Source of the DNA: Neomicrococcus lactis
Lineage (GTDB): Bacteria; Actinomycetota; Actinomycetes; Actinomycetales; Micrococcaceae
Length of the DNA: 64,000 bases
NCBI RefSeq assembly: GCF_014200305.1
Contig: NZ_JACHBL010000001.1
Span: 1,674,001 to 1,738,000, forward strand
Direction of reading: 5' to 3'
This document shows positions 38,433 to 46,082 of this stretch, piece by piece. A program made the position numbers and the translations under genes. Under the pieces are notes generated by a model, which saw only the letters and a program-made list of their open reading frames with translations, had not been told where the DNA came from and did no database searches. How positions within the stretch are numbered: position 1 is the first letter of the stretch; every line of letters begins with the position of its first letter.

Positions 38433-38993
38433 TTAGTGTTCCGTACGGCTAATAAGCTTGTCCGTTGCGATAACTTCCGCCGTACGGCCGGGTGCTTCTT
38501 GGAAGCTCCAGTACAAATTCGTGTGGCTAATGACCTGATCCGGCTCGGGAGCGCCCCACTCAGAGAGATCTTCCGTGGTGTGCGCATCGCTGACGAGGCT
38601 CACGTCGTAGCCACGCGTGAAAGCCCCGTGAATAGTGGAGCGAATGCAGGCGTCGCTCTGAGCGCCGGCGACATAGAGGTGCGAGATTCCCGCTTCCGCG
38701 AGCACCTCTTCCAAATTGGTGGCCTCGAAAGAATCACCATAAAGCTTGTGAACAATCGGGTCTTCGGCGGCAGGTTTTAGCTCGTCAACAATCTCCCAAA
38801 CGGTGGAACCCAATTCGAGTTCTTCGCTGGAATGCTGGACCCAGATCACTTGCTGATCTTTGGCCCGAGCCCAGTCCACGAGCTGCTGGATGCGCGAAAT
38901 CACGTCCTCGGAATGCACCGAGTTACCCATGACGCCCTTCTGGACATCAACCACCAAAAGTGCGGCGTGCGTGCGGTTCTCTAACGTGGACAT
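38433..38993 (-). CDS. Isochorismatase-family cysteine hydrolase
   Basis: This 186-residue cytoplasmic hydrolase has the Asp-Lys-Cys triad of the family: Asp in ALLVVDVQKGVMG, Lys in PIVHKLYGDSF and Cys in VAGAQSDACIRSTIHGAF, with a cis-peptide motif just before the Cys. Members hydrolyse nicotinamide, isochorismate or other amides; the substrate cannot be told here. GAGAGGGG precedes the ATG. It starts 27 bp from the regX3 stop on the same strand and could be read through from senX3-regX3. Confidence 0.85.
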   Translation of the reverse strand: MSTLENRTHAALLVVDVQKGVMGNSVHSEDVISRIQQLVDWARAKDQQVIWVQHSSEELELGSTVWEIVDELKPAAEDPIVHKLYGDSFEATNLEEVLAEAGISHLYVAGAQSDACIRSTIHGAFTRGYDVSLVSDAHTTEDLSEWGAPEPDQVISHTNLYWSFQEAPGRTAEVIATDKLISRTEH

Positions 38994-39019
38994 GAAGCCC
39001 CTCTCGATGAGCCGATCAA

Positions 39020-39700
39020 CTACACGTCAAACTTATAGCCCAGTCCACGCACTGTCACGAGGTGCTTAGGGTTAGAGGGATCTGGCTCAATCTTGGAGCG
39101 CAGGCGCTTGATGTGAACGTCGAGGGTCTTGGTGTCCCCCACGTAGTCAGAGCCCCATACGCGGTCAATGAGCTGCCCACGGGTGAGCACGCGGCCAGTG
39201 TTGCGCAAAAGCATTTCCAGAAGCTCAAACTCCTTGAGCGGCAGAGAAATGGTCTCTCCGTAGACGCTGACCGTGTGGCGCTCCACATCCATGCGGACGG
39301 GGCCGCCCTGGACGGTGTTGGTGATGAGCTCTTCAGGCTCTCCCTGACGGCGTAGAACGGCGCGCACACGCGCTACAAGCTCGCGGGCGCTGTAGGGCTT
39401 GGTGACGTAGTCATCCGCGCCCAGTTCGAGACCCACGACCTTGTCGATCTCAGAATCCTTTGCGGTCAACATAATGACCGGAACGTTAGAGCGCTGGCGC
39501 AACTGGCGGCACACTTCCGTGCCTGGCTGGCCGGGGAGCATGAGGTCAAGCAGAACCAAGTCCGCGCCGACGCGGTCAAACTCCACGATGGCGTCATTGC
39601 CGTTGTCCACGACCTGAACTTCGAAGCCCTCTTTTTCGAGCAAGTAGGACAGCGGATCGCTCAGCGACTCCTCATCTTCAACTACCAAGATTCGCGTCAA
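39020..39700 (-). CDS. regX3: Response regulator RegX3 (phosphate-responsive, OmpR/PhoB family)
   Basis: This 226-residue regulator has a receiver domain (LTRILVVEDEESLSD; phospho-acceptor Asp in LVLLDLMLPGQPG; Lys in YVTKPYSARELVAR) and a winged-helix DNA-binding domain (LPLKEFELLEMLLRNTGRVL; DVHIKRLRSKIEPDPSNPKH; VRGLGYKFDV). In actinobacteria RegX3/PhoP binds GTTCACC direct repeats. The TTG at 39700 is chosen because GGGAGG lies 7 bp upstream and the length matches the family. It overlaps the 3' end of senX3 by 23 bp, implying coupled translation. Confidence 0.93.
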   Translation of the reverse strand: MTRILVVEDEESLSDPLSYLLEKEGFEVQVVDNGNDAIVEFDRVGADLVLLDLMLPGQPGTEVCRQLRQRSNVPVIMLTAKDSEIDKVVGLELGADDYVTKPYSARELVARVRAVLRRQGEPEELITNTVQGGPVRMDVERHTVSVYGETISLPLKEFELLEMLLRNTGRVLTRGQLIDRVWGSDYVGDTKTLDVHIKRLRSKIEPDPSNPKHLVTVRGLGYKFDV

Positions 39701-40895
39701 GCTGGCCTCCCTCTCCTGGAGCACTCATCGTGCCCTTGATTTCCGCTTCATTGCCGTGGGGCATCGCAGCGTCTTCAAATTCTGGTAGACGTACCGTGAA
39801 CGTCGACCCGCTATTTGGTCGGGACCACACCGTCACTTCGCCGCCGTGGTTCGACACCACGTGCTTGACGATAGAGAGCCCCAACCCTGTGCCACCCGTT
39901 TGTCGGGAACGAGCTTCATCCACTCTATAGAAGCGCTCGAAGATCCGCTCTTGTTCCTCAACGGGGATGCCAGGGCCGCGGTCTGTCACTGATACCTGGA
40001 CCAGGGAATCCTTGACGCGGACTCCCACACCTACCGCCGTATCATCAGGCGAGTAGCGAATGGCGTTATCGATCAGGTTCTTGAAGGCAGTGGTCAAGAG
40101 CTCTTTATCGCCGAAGACCATTGCCGAATCCCGTGCCAGACCCACCGTGAGCGTGATGTTCTTGTTGTCTGCCGAGAGCTTGTTGCGGTCAATGGCCTCG
40201 GTGACGATCTGGTTGATGTCTACCGGCGTTCCTTGGATGACCACATTGGTGCCCTGCAGGCGAGAAAGTTCAATGATGTCTTGGACGAGGGCCTTGAGTC
40301 GGGCCGATTCCTTTTGTAAGCGTCCCGCGAAACGCCGAACGGCTACTTCATCTCCGGCTGCGTCATCCATTGCTTCGCTCAGCAGCGTAATAGCGCCGAC
40401 GGGCGTTTTGAGTTCATGGGAAACGTTGGCGACGAAGTCTGTGCGGATTGCTTCAGTACGCGTGATTTCGGTGCGGTCATCCGCGAGCAACAGAATGAAC
40501 TCGTCGCCCAAGGCGGCCACACGAACATGCACCACAATGGTTCCTTGACCAAGGGGGCCACGAGAAAGTTCAAACTGCTTTTCTTCAATGACGCCATCAG
40601 CGCGGACGCGGCGAGCGAGTTCAATAAGTTCTGGATGAACCAGAGTATGGCCTCTGACTAGGCCGTATGCGTATGCGGAAGGATTTGCGCGGACCACTCC
40701 GTCGATCTCATCCACCACCACGAAAGCGCGGCCCACAATGGAGAGCACCTCAACGGACCCCGGAGGCAGCTCTGCCTCGAGGTTCTCCGCGAGCAGGGAG
40801 CGCCGGTTCTGAGAGACCCGATACGCACTCAATCCGGCAACACCAATGGCAAGCCCAATAATGCCCGCGATAAGCATTAATATGATGTCGTCCAC
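39678..40895 (-). CDS. senX3: Sensor histidine kinase SenX3
   Basis: This 405-residue membrane kinase senses phosphate status, probably through PhoU and the Pst system (not in this window), and phosphorylates RegX3. One or two N-terminal hydrophobic segments (IILMLIAGIIGLAIGVAGLS) precede a PAS-like region (EVLSIVGRAFVVVDEIDGVV). The phospho-acceptor His is in NVSHELKTPVGAIT; ATPase boxes are NLIDNAIRYS, VTDRGPGIPVEE and GGTGLGLSIVKHV. The GTG at 40895 follows a TACGCT hexamer by 6 bp, suggesting a leaderless transcript. It is divergent from phoU. Confidence 0.93.
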   Translation of the reverse strand: MDDIILMLIAGIIGLAIGVAGLSAYRVSQNRRSLLAENLEAELPPGSVEVLSIVGRAFVVVDEIDGVVRANPSAYAYGLVRGHTLVHPELIELARRVRADGVIEEKQFELSRGPLGQGTIVVHVRVAALGDEFILLLADDRTEITRTEAIRTDFVANVSHELKTPVGAITLLSEAMDDAAGDEVAVRRFAGRLQKESARLKALVQDIIELSRLQGTNVVIQGTPVDINQIVTEAIDRNKLSADNKNITLTVGLARDSAMVFGDKELLTTAFKNLIDNAIRYSPDDTAVGVGVRVKDSLVQVSVTDRGPGIPVEEQERIFERFYRVDEARSRQTGGTGLGLSIVKHVVSNHGGEVTVWSRPNSGSTFTVRLPEFEDAAMPHGNEAEIKGTMSAPGEGGQLDANLGS

Positions 40896-40955
40896 CCGAG
40901 TAGCGTACCGGTTCCACAGAAGGTTACCGGTAAGAATTAATCCGGAAGACGGCTC

Positions 40956-40995
40956 GTTAACTACCCGTTCACCAAGACTTCCCTCGGGGTTCATC
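40956..40995 (+). promoter_or_regulatory. PHO box (RegX3 site) in the senX3-phoU divergent promoter
   Basis: Four heptamers start exactly 11 bp apart: GTTAACT (40956), GTTCACC (40967), CTTCCCT (40978) and GTTCATC (40989). GTTCACC direct repeats with 4-bp spacers are the known binding site of actinobacterial PhoP/RegX3. A -10-like TAATGT (40999-41004) follows. Confidence 0.7.
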
Positions 40996-41071
40996 TAGTA
41001 ATGTCAATGTTGCGAAGTAGCGAGGCGGCAATCTGTGTTCATTGCTGCCTCTTCCGATGAAAGGACGCAAC

Positions 41072-41740
41072 GTGCGCGAAGTATTTCAGGCTGAGCTGAA
41101 GTCCATTGGTGACGAACTTATCCAGATGTCCAAGCTGGTAGCCGAAGCAATGGAGCGTGCCTACGCTTCCTTTGAAGCAGCTGACACCGACATTGCTCAG
41201 GAAGTCATCGCCGCTGATCAGAAGATCGATTACCTCCAGACCTCCCTCGACGAGCGAGCCATCGACATCTTGGCTCTCCAGGGTCCCGTAGCTTCGGACC
41301 TCCGTATGATCGTTGGGTCCCTGCGTATGTCCGCTTCGTTGGAGCGCATGGGTGACCTTGCTCGTCACATCGCGCAGCTGACTCGCTTGCGCTTCCCTAA
41401 CAACGTTGCTCCGCAGCGCTTGGCGGAGACGTTCAAGGAAATGGCTTCCCTCGACGTTCAGATCGCACAGAAGGTTACCGAGCTCCTCGAGTCCCGCGAC
41501 CTCAACATTGCTAGCGAAATCATTGGCCTCAACAACCGCGTCGACGAGCTCCACGCTTCCGTCTTTAAGGTTGTCGCTGATCCAGACTGGAACGAATCCG
41601 CTCCTGCAACTGCTGACTCCACGCTGACCAGCCGTTACCTCGAGCGCTACGCTGACCACGGTGTTTCCGTGGCCCGCAAGGTTACCTACCTCGTCACCGG
41701 CGAGTGGGATCCAGAAATCGGCGTTCGCGGCCAGCTCTAG
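41072..41740 (+). CDS. phoU: Phosphate signalling protein PhoU
   Basis: This 222-residue cytoplasmic protein of two three-helix bundles links the Pst transporter to the SenX3 kinase. PhoU motifs include ELKSIGDELIQMSKLVAEAM, QEVIAADQKIDYLQ, LRMIVGSLRMSASLERMGDL and SRYLERYADHGVSVARKVTY. The GTG at 41072 is preceded by GAAAGGA. It is divergent from senX3-regX3 with a PHO box between them, and is followed by a strong terminator. Confidence 0.95.
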   Translation: MREVFQAELKSIGDELIQMSKLVAEAMERAYASFEAADTDIAQEVIAADQKIDYLQTSLDERAIDILALQGPVASDLRMIVGSLRMSASLERMGDLARHIAQLTRLRFPNNVAPQRLAETFKEMASLDVQIAQKVTELLESRDLNIASEIIGLNNRVDELHASVFKVVADPDWNESAPATADSTLTSRYLERYADHGVSVARKVTYLVTGEWDPEIGVRGQL

Positions 41741-41754
41741 GCCCCTCAATACTT

Positions 41755-41798
41755 ACAGAGGAGGTCCGTCACTCACGTGGGTGACGGACCTCCTCTGT
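41755..41798. terminator. Terminator after phoU
   Basis: A perfect 18-bp stem (ACAGAGGAGGTCCGTCAC and complement) with an 8-base loop starts 15 bp after the phoU stop. Confidence 0.88.
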
Positions 41799-41806
41799 GC
41801 TTGGAG

Positions 41807-41912
41807 AGCTAGGTAAGGTTTAGGGACCTATGCGCGACCAAAACTCTACAGAAATTCCGAAAAAAGTTGTTGCATTTTGGCCTCACCTAGCTGGCGGAGA
41901 CGGTAACCGCCA
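41807..41912. other. Structured gene-free segment between phoU and gpmA
   Basis: A 12-bp inverted repeat with one mismatch (AGCTAGGTAAGG at 41807-41818 and CCTCACCTAGCT at 41881-41892) brackets about 62 bp. A small hairpin GGCGG/CCGCC follows immediately. No plausible coding frame is present. It could be a small RNA, a short non-autonomous element or a terminator remnant. Confidence 0.3.
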
Positions 41913-42023
41913 AAGGGCATAGAAAACGGACGTCCGCGTGATCCCCCAACAAACAGCCAGACTTGAGTCGGCAGACTCGTGGACTTATCTCGCGAACGCC
42001 CGTGATTCTAGTATGAACCCGTT

Positions 42024-42150
42024 TTTCCGGTACCCACGAGTTCCGGTACTCAGGATTTCCGATACCCACGAGTTCCGGTACTCAGGATTTCCGGTACCCA
42101 CGAGTTCCGGTACTCAGGATTTCCGATACCCACGAGTTCCGTTAAGCACG
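42024..42150. repeat. 32-bp tandem repeat, about 3.5 to 4 copies
   Basis: Units start at 42024, 42056, 42088 and 42120. Each is 32 bp and consists of two related halves, the first containing CCCACGAGTTCCGG and the second GGTACTCAGGA. Units 1 and 3 are identical; units 2 and 4 carry CGATACC in place of CGGTACC, and the fourth degrades after about 22 bp. The period is not a multiple of three and there are no spacers, so it is neither coding nor CRISPR. It sits just downstream of gpmA. Confidence 0.9.
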
Positions 42151-42185
42151 CGTTCCGGAACCAGCGGGCGCTTAGATGAAGGCGC

Positions 42186-42929
42186 TTAGTGCTTGCCCTG
42201 GTTCGCCACTGCGGTGATGGCCTCGGCAGCCGCGTCTGGGTCCAAGTACTTGCCCGGTCCGGTGGGACGGAACTCGTCGTCCAACTCGTACACGAGCGGG
42301 ATACCGGTAGGAATGTTCAAGCTCGCAATGTCCTCGTCGGAGATTCCATCGAGGTGCTTGACGAGAGCGCGCAGCGAGTTGCCGTGTGCGGTCACCAAGA
42401 CGGTCTTGCCGGCGGCTAGGTCTGGAATGATGCTCTCTTCCCAGTAAGGAAGCATGCGATCCAGCACGTCCTTCAAGCACTCGGTGCGGGGGGCTGCGTC
42501 GCCGAGGTCGGCGTAACGAGGATCGTGGGCCTGGGAGAACTCGGAGTCGTCAGACAGTGCTGGCGGCGGGGTGTCGTATGAGCGGCGCCACACCATGAAC
42601 TGCTCTTCGCCGAACTCGTCGCGGACCTGAGTCTTGTCCTTGCCCTGCAAAGCGCCGTAGTGGCGCTCGTTGAGGCGCCAGGAGCGCTTCACAGGGATCC
42701 ACAAGCGGTCGGCTTCCTCGAGGGCCAAGTTCGCGGTGATGATGGCGCGCTTGAGCACGGAGGTGTGCAAGACGTCTGGGTTGAGCCCGGCTTCGCGCAA
42801 CAATGCGCCGCCGCGGGTCGCTTCAGCGCGGCCCTGTTCGGTCAACGTGACGTCGTACCAACCGGTAAAAAGGTTCTTTTCATTCCATTCGGACTGGCCG
42901 TGACGGAGCAAGATCAACGTATGAGTCAT
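42186..42929 (-). CDS. gpmA: 2,3-bisphosphoglycerate-dependent phosphoglycerate mutase
   Basis: This 247-residue glycolytic enzyme interconverts 3- and 2-phosphoglycerate. The phosphohistidine motif is [20 protein letters not shown]; the second catalytic His is in [34 protein letters not shown] is a dPGM signature. AGGATGAGGA precedes the ATG. The divergent methyltransferase gene starts only 23 bp away, so the gpmA promoter must lie within that gene. Downstream is the 32-bp tandem repeat. Confidence 0.95.
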   Translation of the reverse strand: MTHTLILLRHGQSEWNEKNLFTGWYDVTLTEQGRAEATRGGALLREAGLNPDVLHTSVLKRAIITANLALEEADRLWIPVKRSWRLNERHYGALQGKDKTQVRDEFGEEQFMVWRRSYDTPPPALSDDSEFSQAHDPRYADLGDAAPRTECLKDVLDRMLPYWEESIIPDLAAGKTVLVTAHGNSLRALVKHLDGISDEDIASLNIPTGIPLVYELDDEFRPTGPGKYLDPDAAAEAITAVANQGKH

Positions 42930-42952
42930 GTCCTCATCCTAAAATGGTCGCC

Positions 42953-43786
42953 GTGGTGCGCAAAGCAGAGAGACTCAGCAAAGACACACATGTCGGCGCG
43001 CCCATCGGCAATATCACGCGCGGCACCACGCATCCGCACCGTATGCGCCGCGTAGATCGCTGGCTCACCGGTACACAAACAGCTCTATTGCGCGGCACAG
43101 ACGCCCCTCTCGCCGTGGACCTTGGTTTCGGCGCTTCCCCGGTCACCACGCTGGAAATGTTTGAAGCATTACGAAAAATCAATCCGCGCACGCAGGTCTT
43201 GGGACTCGAGATTGAGAAGGATCGCGTGCAGTTGGCCCAAAGCGCCGCTCGCGAGGGCCTCGCTTTCGCGCTGGGCGGCTTTGAGTTGCAGACTCCGCAG
43301 CGGCCACTCGTCGTGCGCGCGTTCAACGTCCTGCGGCAGTATCAAGAGGACGACGTCGCCGCCATCTGGACACGTATGGCCTCGCGTTTAGCGCCGGGCG
43401 GCTTGGTCATTGAAGGAACGTGTAGCGAGATCGGTCGCGTGGCGACGTGGGTAGCGTTGCGCGAAGACGGCCCGGAATCTTTGACGCTCGCGATGCGCTT
43501 CGGTGCGTTCGAACTACCGTCCGACGCCGCCGAACGGCTCCCGAAGGCCCTGATACACCGCAATACCCCGGGAGAGCGCATTCACGATTTCCTCCAGGCG
43601 TGCGACGCGGCGTGGGCTCATGCGGCGACCGTCCGTTCTTTCGGCGCGCGACAGCGCTGGATCCAGATGTGTCAGTCACTCAAAGCCGAGGGGTGGGCCA
43701 TTCTCGGCGGCGTTTCTCGCTGGAGACTGGGAGAGCTGACGATCGCGTGGGACGCGGTACGTCCCGGACAATCGTCAGCTCTCTAA
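42953..43786 (+). CDS. Class I SAM-dependent methyltransferase, function unknown
   Basis: This 277-residue protein has a Rossmann-type SAM site: motif I LAVDLGFGASPVTTLEMFEA, an acidic motif II in VLGLEIEKDRVQLA and a post-motif LAPGGLVIEGTCSEIGR. The acceptor is unknown. The GTG at 42953 is preferred over the ATG at 42944 because TAAAAT (42940-42945) ends 7 bp before it, which fits a leaderless promoter and would leave the ATG inside the -10 box. It is head-to-head with gpmA. Confidence 0.75.
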   Translation: MVRKAERLSKDTHVGAPIGNITRGTTHPHRMRRVDRWLTGTQTALLRGTDAPLAVDLGFGASPVTTLEMFEALRKINPRTQVLGLEIEKDRVQLAQSAAREGLAFALGGFELQTPQRPLVVRAFNVLRQYQEDDVAAIWTRMASRLAPGGLVIEGTCSEIGRVATWVALREDGPESLTLAMRFGAFELPSDAAERLPKALIHRNTPGERIHDFLQACDAAWAHAATVRSFGARQRWIQMCQSLKAEGWAILGGVSRWRLGELTIAWDAVRPGQSSAL

Positions 43787-43798
43787 AAGTGGAGTTTG

Positions 43799-43815
43799 GC
43801 TCTCGAGGTGAGAGC
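43799..43815. terminator. Short hairpin between convergent genes
   Basis: GCTCTC / GAGAGC with a 5-base loop lies between the methyltransferase stop and the DUF2516 stop. The stem is short and there is no U-run. Confidence 0.3.
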
Positions 43816-43822
43816 AGCAGCT

Positions 43823-44122
43823 CTAGTAGTTGTAATACCCACCGCGGCCGCTGACGGCCGGGCGAACATCAGCCAAGTACACGCACGCGATGCAAGCGCC
43901 GATGAGCTGGAGGATGCCACCAGACTGGAACACGCTCAGCACGGTGGCGAGCGTTGCTCCTGCTGTCAGAGCGAGCCAAAAGCCCTTCGTGCGCTTACCT
44001 TCTTGCGCAAAGCGCGGCGCTGGGCGCATGAAGCAGTCCACGAGCGACCACACGGCCAAGCCGAGTGCCACCAGCGCGAGCGCGAGCATCAAATAGTATT
44101 CAAACTGAAACGCGAGGGCCAT
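43823..44122 (-). CDS. DUF2516-family membrane protein
   Basis: This 99-residue protein has three hydrophobic segments (YYLMLALALVALGLAVWSLV; FWLALTAGATLATVLSVF; ILQLIGACIACVYLADV) with the family motif DCFMRPAPRFAQEGKRTKGF between the first two. It ends in the family-typical ADVRP region and GGYYNY. The function is unknown; the family is restricted to actinobacteria. TAGACT (44134-44129) ends 6 bp before the ATG, suggesting a leaderless mRNA. Confidence 0.85.
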   Translation of the reverse strand: MALAFQFEYYLMLALALVALGLAVWSLVDCFMRPAPRFAQEGKRTKGFWLALTAGATLATVLSVFQSGGILQLIGACIACVYLADVRPAVSGRGGYYNY

Positions 44123-44150
44123 AGAGACAGTCTAAAGGCGCTAGGTGTTT

Positions 44151-45290
44151 CTAGAGCGCTGAAGCGCGCAAAGCTTGATCCAAGTCGCGCCACAAGTCGT
44201 CCACGTTCTCAATGCCGACGCTCAAACGCACCATGTTTTCCGCAACGGACTTGGGTTCGGAGGCGTGGCGGCGTCGTCGTTCTGCAAGAGACTCCACCCC
44301 ACCGAGACTGGTAGCCGGGGTCCAGAGCTGTAGCGCATCGAGGAAGCGTTCCGCCGCTTCCGCACCGCCCGCAACGTAAATGCCCAAAACCGCACCGAAG
44401 CCGTTCATGGTGGCTTTCGCGCGTTCATAGCCGGGATCCGTGGGCAAGCCGGGGTATCGCACGCCCTCCAGATTCGGGTGATTTTCGAGGCGCTCAGCAA
44501 GCTCTTGAGCGTTCGCCATGGACTTTTCCACGCGCACGGACAAGGTGCGCAAACCGCGCAACGCGAGCCACGCTTCAAACGGCCCAGGGATGGCGCCCTG
44601 CAACGTGCGCTCGCCGTGCATGCGCTGGCGCAGCTCAGGATCCGCACACACTACGGCGCCGAGGATGACGTCCGAGTGCCCGGAAAGCGACTTAGTTACA
44701 GAGTGCACGACGACGTCTGCCCCCATCGTGAGCGGCTGCTGTACCAGCGGGGTGGCGAAAGTGTTGTCCACGATCGTCAGGATGCCGCGCTCTTTCGCTG
44801 CTGCTGCAAGCGCCGCGATGTCGGCTACCTCGAGCATGGGGTTGGTGGGGCTCTCGATCCACAAGACATCTGCGCCGTCGAGCAGTGCGATGGTGGCGTC
44901 AGTGTCACTCACCGGTGCGATGCGAACCTTGAAGTGCCCGGCGGCTTCCTTTTGCTGGCCAAGCGCCAACGTGCCGTTGTACGCGGTTTCGGGAAGCACG
45001 ATGGTGCCGCCTAGCGGGACCAAGTTGAAAGCGGCAGCGATGGACGCCATGCCGGACGCGTACAAGAGAGCTGGCGACGAAGCCTTCTCCAGCGTGCCGA
45101 GGGCTTCCTCAAACGGATCCCACGTGGGGTTGGAGAATCGCGCGTAAACGCGCTCAGAGCCAGTCGGGGTAGCGGCTCCCACGTACGTCGACGTCATGGT
45201 AATGGAGGGGTTCACGGGCGCATCAAGAGTGTGCGGCGGGCGTCCCAACGCGACGACGAGGGATTCCGGGGACAAATCAGGGTTGTGCAT
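44151..45290 (-). CDS. Trans-sulfuration PLP enzyme (cystathionine gamma-synthase/lyase family)
   Basis: This 379-residue Cys/Met-metabolism PLP enzyme could act as cystathionine gamma-synthase, gamma-lyase or a sulfhydrylase. Family motifs are YARFSNPTWDPFEEALGTLE, ALLYASGMASIAAAFNLV, WIESPTNPMLEVADI, VDNTFATPLVQQPLTMGAD and the PLP lysine in VVHSVTKSLSGHSDVILG. SLGGVESLAERRRRHASEP is the substrate-side loop. The ATG at 45290 (MHNPDLSPESLVV) follows TATTCT (45302-45297) by 6 bp; an upstream frame to 45323 is less likely. It is divergent from tmk. Confidence 0.85.
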   Translation of the reverse strand: MHNPDLSPESLVVALGRPPHTLDAPVNPSITMTSTYVGAATPTGSERVYARFSNPTWDPFEEALGTLEKASSPALLYASGMASIAAAFNLVPLGGTIVLPETAYNGTLALGQQKEAAGHFKVRIAPVSDTDATIALLDGADVLWIESPTNPMLEVADIAALAAAAKERGILTIVDNTFATPLVQQPLTMGADVVVHSVTKSLSGHSDVILGAVVCADPELRQRMHGERTLQGAIPGPFEAWLALRGLRTLSVRVEKSMANAQELAERLENHPNLEGVRYPGLPTDPGYERAKATMNGFGAVLGIYVAGGAEAAERFLDALQLWTPATSLGGVESLAERRRRHASEPKSVAENMVRLSVGIENVDDLWRDLDQALRASAL

Positions 45291-45296
45291 TCGGCC

Positions 45297-45302
45297 AGAA
45301 TA
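45297..45302 (-). promoter_or_regulatory. -10 element of a leaderless promoter for the trans-sulfuration gene
   Basis: On the minus strand TATTCT is followed by GGCCGA and the ATG. Confidence 0.5.
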
Positions 45303-45356
45303 CGACAGTTCTGTTTCCAGCATGTTGACAAGTCGAATGGCGGCTTAATACACCGA

Positions 45357-45362
45357 TAGTCT
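45357..45362 (+). promoter_or_regulatory. -10 element of a leaderless tmk promoter
   Basis: TAGTCT is followed by GTAACG and the GTG at 45369, with no ribosome site between. Confidence 0.5.
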
Positions 45363-45368
45363 GTAACG

Positions 45369-46082
45369 GTGCACCATGGCGAATCAGTTTCCACCCCCAC
45401 TCCTATTCATGCCCGGAGCGGTCTGTTCATCGTGTTCGAAGGCGGCGACGGCGCCGGCAAGTCCACTCAAGCCGCACTTCTTGCCTCTCGGCTAGAGCGC
45501 GCGGACCGCCACGTTCTGCGCACGCGCGAACCTGGCGGAACCGTAGTGGGCGAAAAGCTCCGCGGGCTCATTCTTGATCACGGCAATGGAACCGTGGACG
45601 CCCGCACCGAAGCTCTCATGTTCGCGGCTTCCCGTGCTGCACACGTAGAACAAGTCCTGCTACCAGCTCTTAACGAGGGCACGGACGTCATTTGCGATCG
45701 CTACATTGATTCATCCGTTGCCTACCAAGGCGTGGGCCGCGGATTGGGCACGGACAAGGTTCTTGCCCTCAACACGTGGGCGACGTCCGGACTGGTTCCA
45801 GATCTCACGGTGCTCTTGGACATTGATCCAGTGGCCGGCCGCGCTCGCCGCTTGCGAGATAACGCCACGGAAGACCGCCTCGAATCCGAGCCTGACGAGT
45901 TCCATGCCAGCATTCGTGCCGCCTTCCGCGCCTTGGCGGACGCTTCGCCAGAGCGCTATTTGGTCCTCAACGCTCTCGATGATTCCGTAGCGCTCGAAAA
46001 GCAGATCTACGCGCGCGTAAAGAAGCTGCTGGAAACGCATCCCGGCCACGCGGCTAACCAACACCCGAACGGTTCCGCATGA
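45369..46082 (+). CDS. tmk: Thymidylate kinase
   Basis: This 237-residue kinase phosphorylates dTMP to dTDP. The P-loop is FEGGDGAGKSTQ; the substrate motif DRYIDSSVAYQGVGRGLG and LID-side REPGGTVVGEKLRGLIL are clear. The GTG at 45369 gives an N-terminal extension of about 15 residues before the conserved domain and lies 6 bp after TAGTCT, so translation is probably leaderless. Its stop overlaps the holB start (ATGA), and the three genes tmk-holB-lipoprotein form one operon. Confidence 0.95.
   Translation: MHHGESVSTPTPIHARSGLFIVFEGGDGAGKSTQAALLASRLERADRHVLRTREPGGTVVGEKLRGLILDHGNGTVDARTEALMFAASRAAHVEQVLLPALNEGTDVICDRYIDSSVAYQGVGRGLGTDKVLALNTWATSGLVPDLTVLLDIDPVAGRARRLRDNATEDRLESEPDEFHASIRAAFRALADASPERYLVLNALDDSVALEKQIYARVKKLLETHPGHAANQHPNGSA

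Noticed and set aside
41938-42189. The tandem repeat as a CRISPR array or as a coding repeat
   Set aside because: Units are contiguous without spacers and no cas genes are present. The 32-bp period shifts frame each unit, so the open frame across it is chance.
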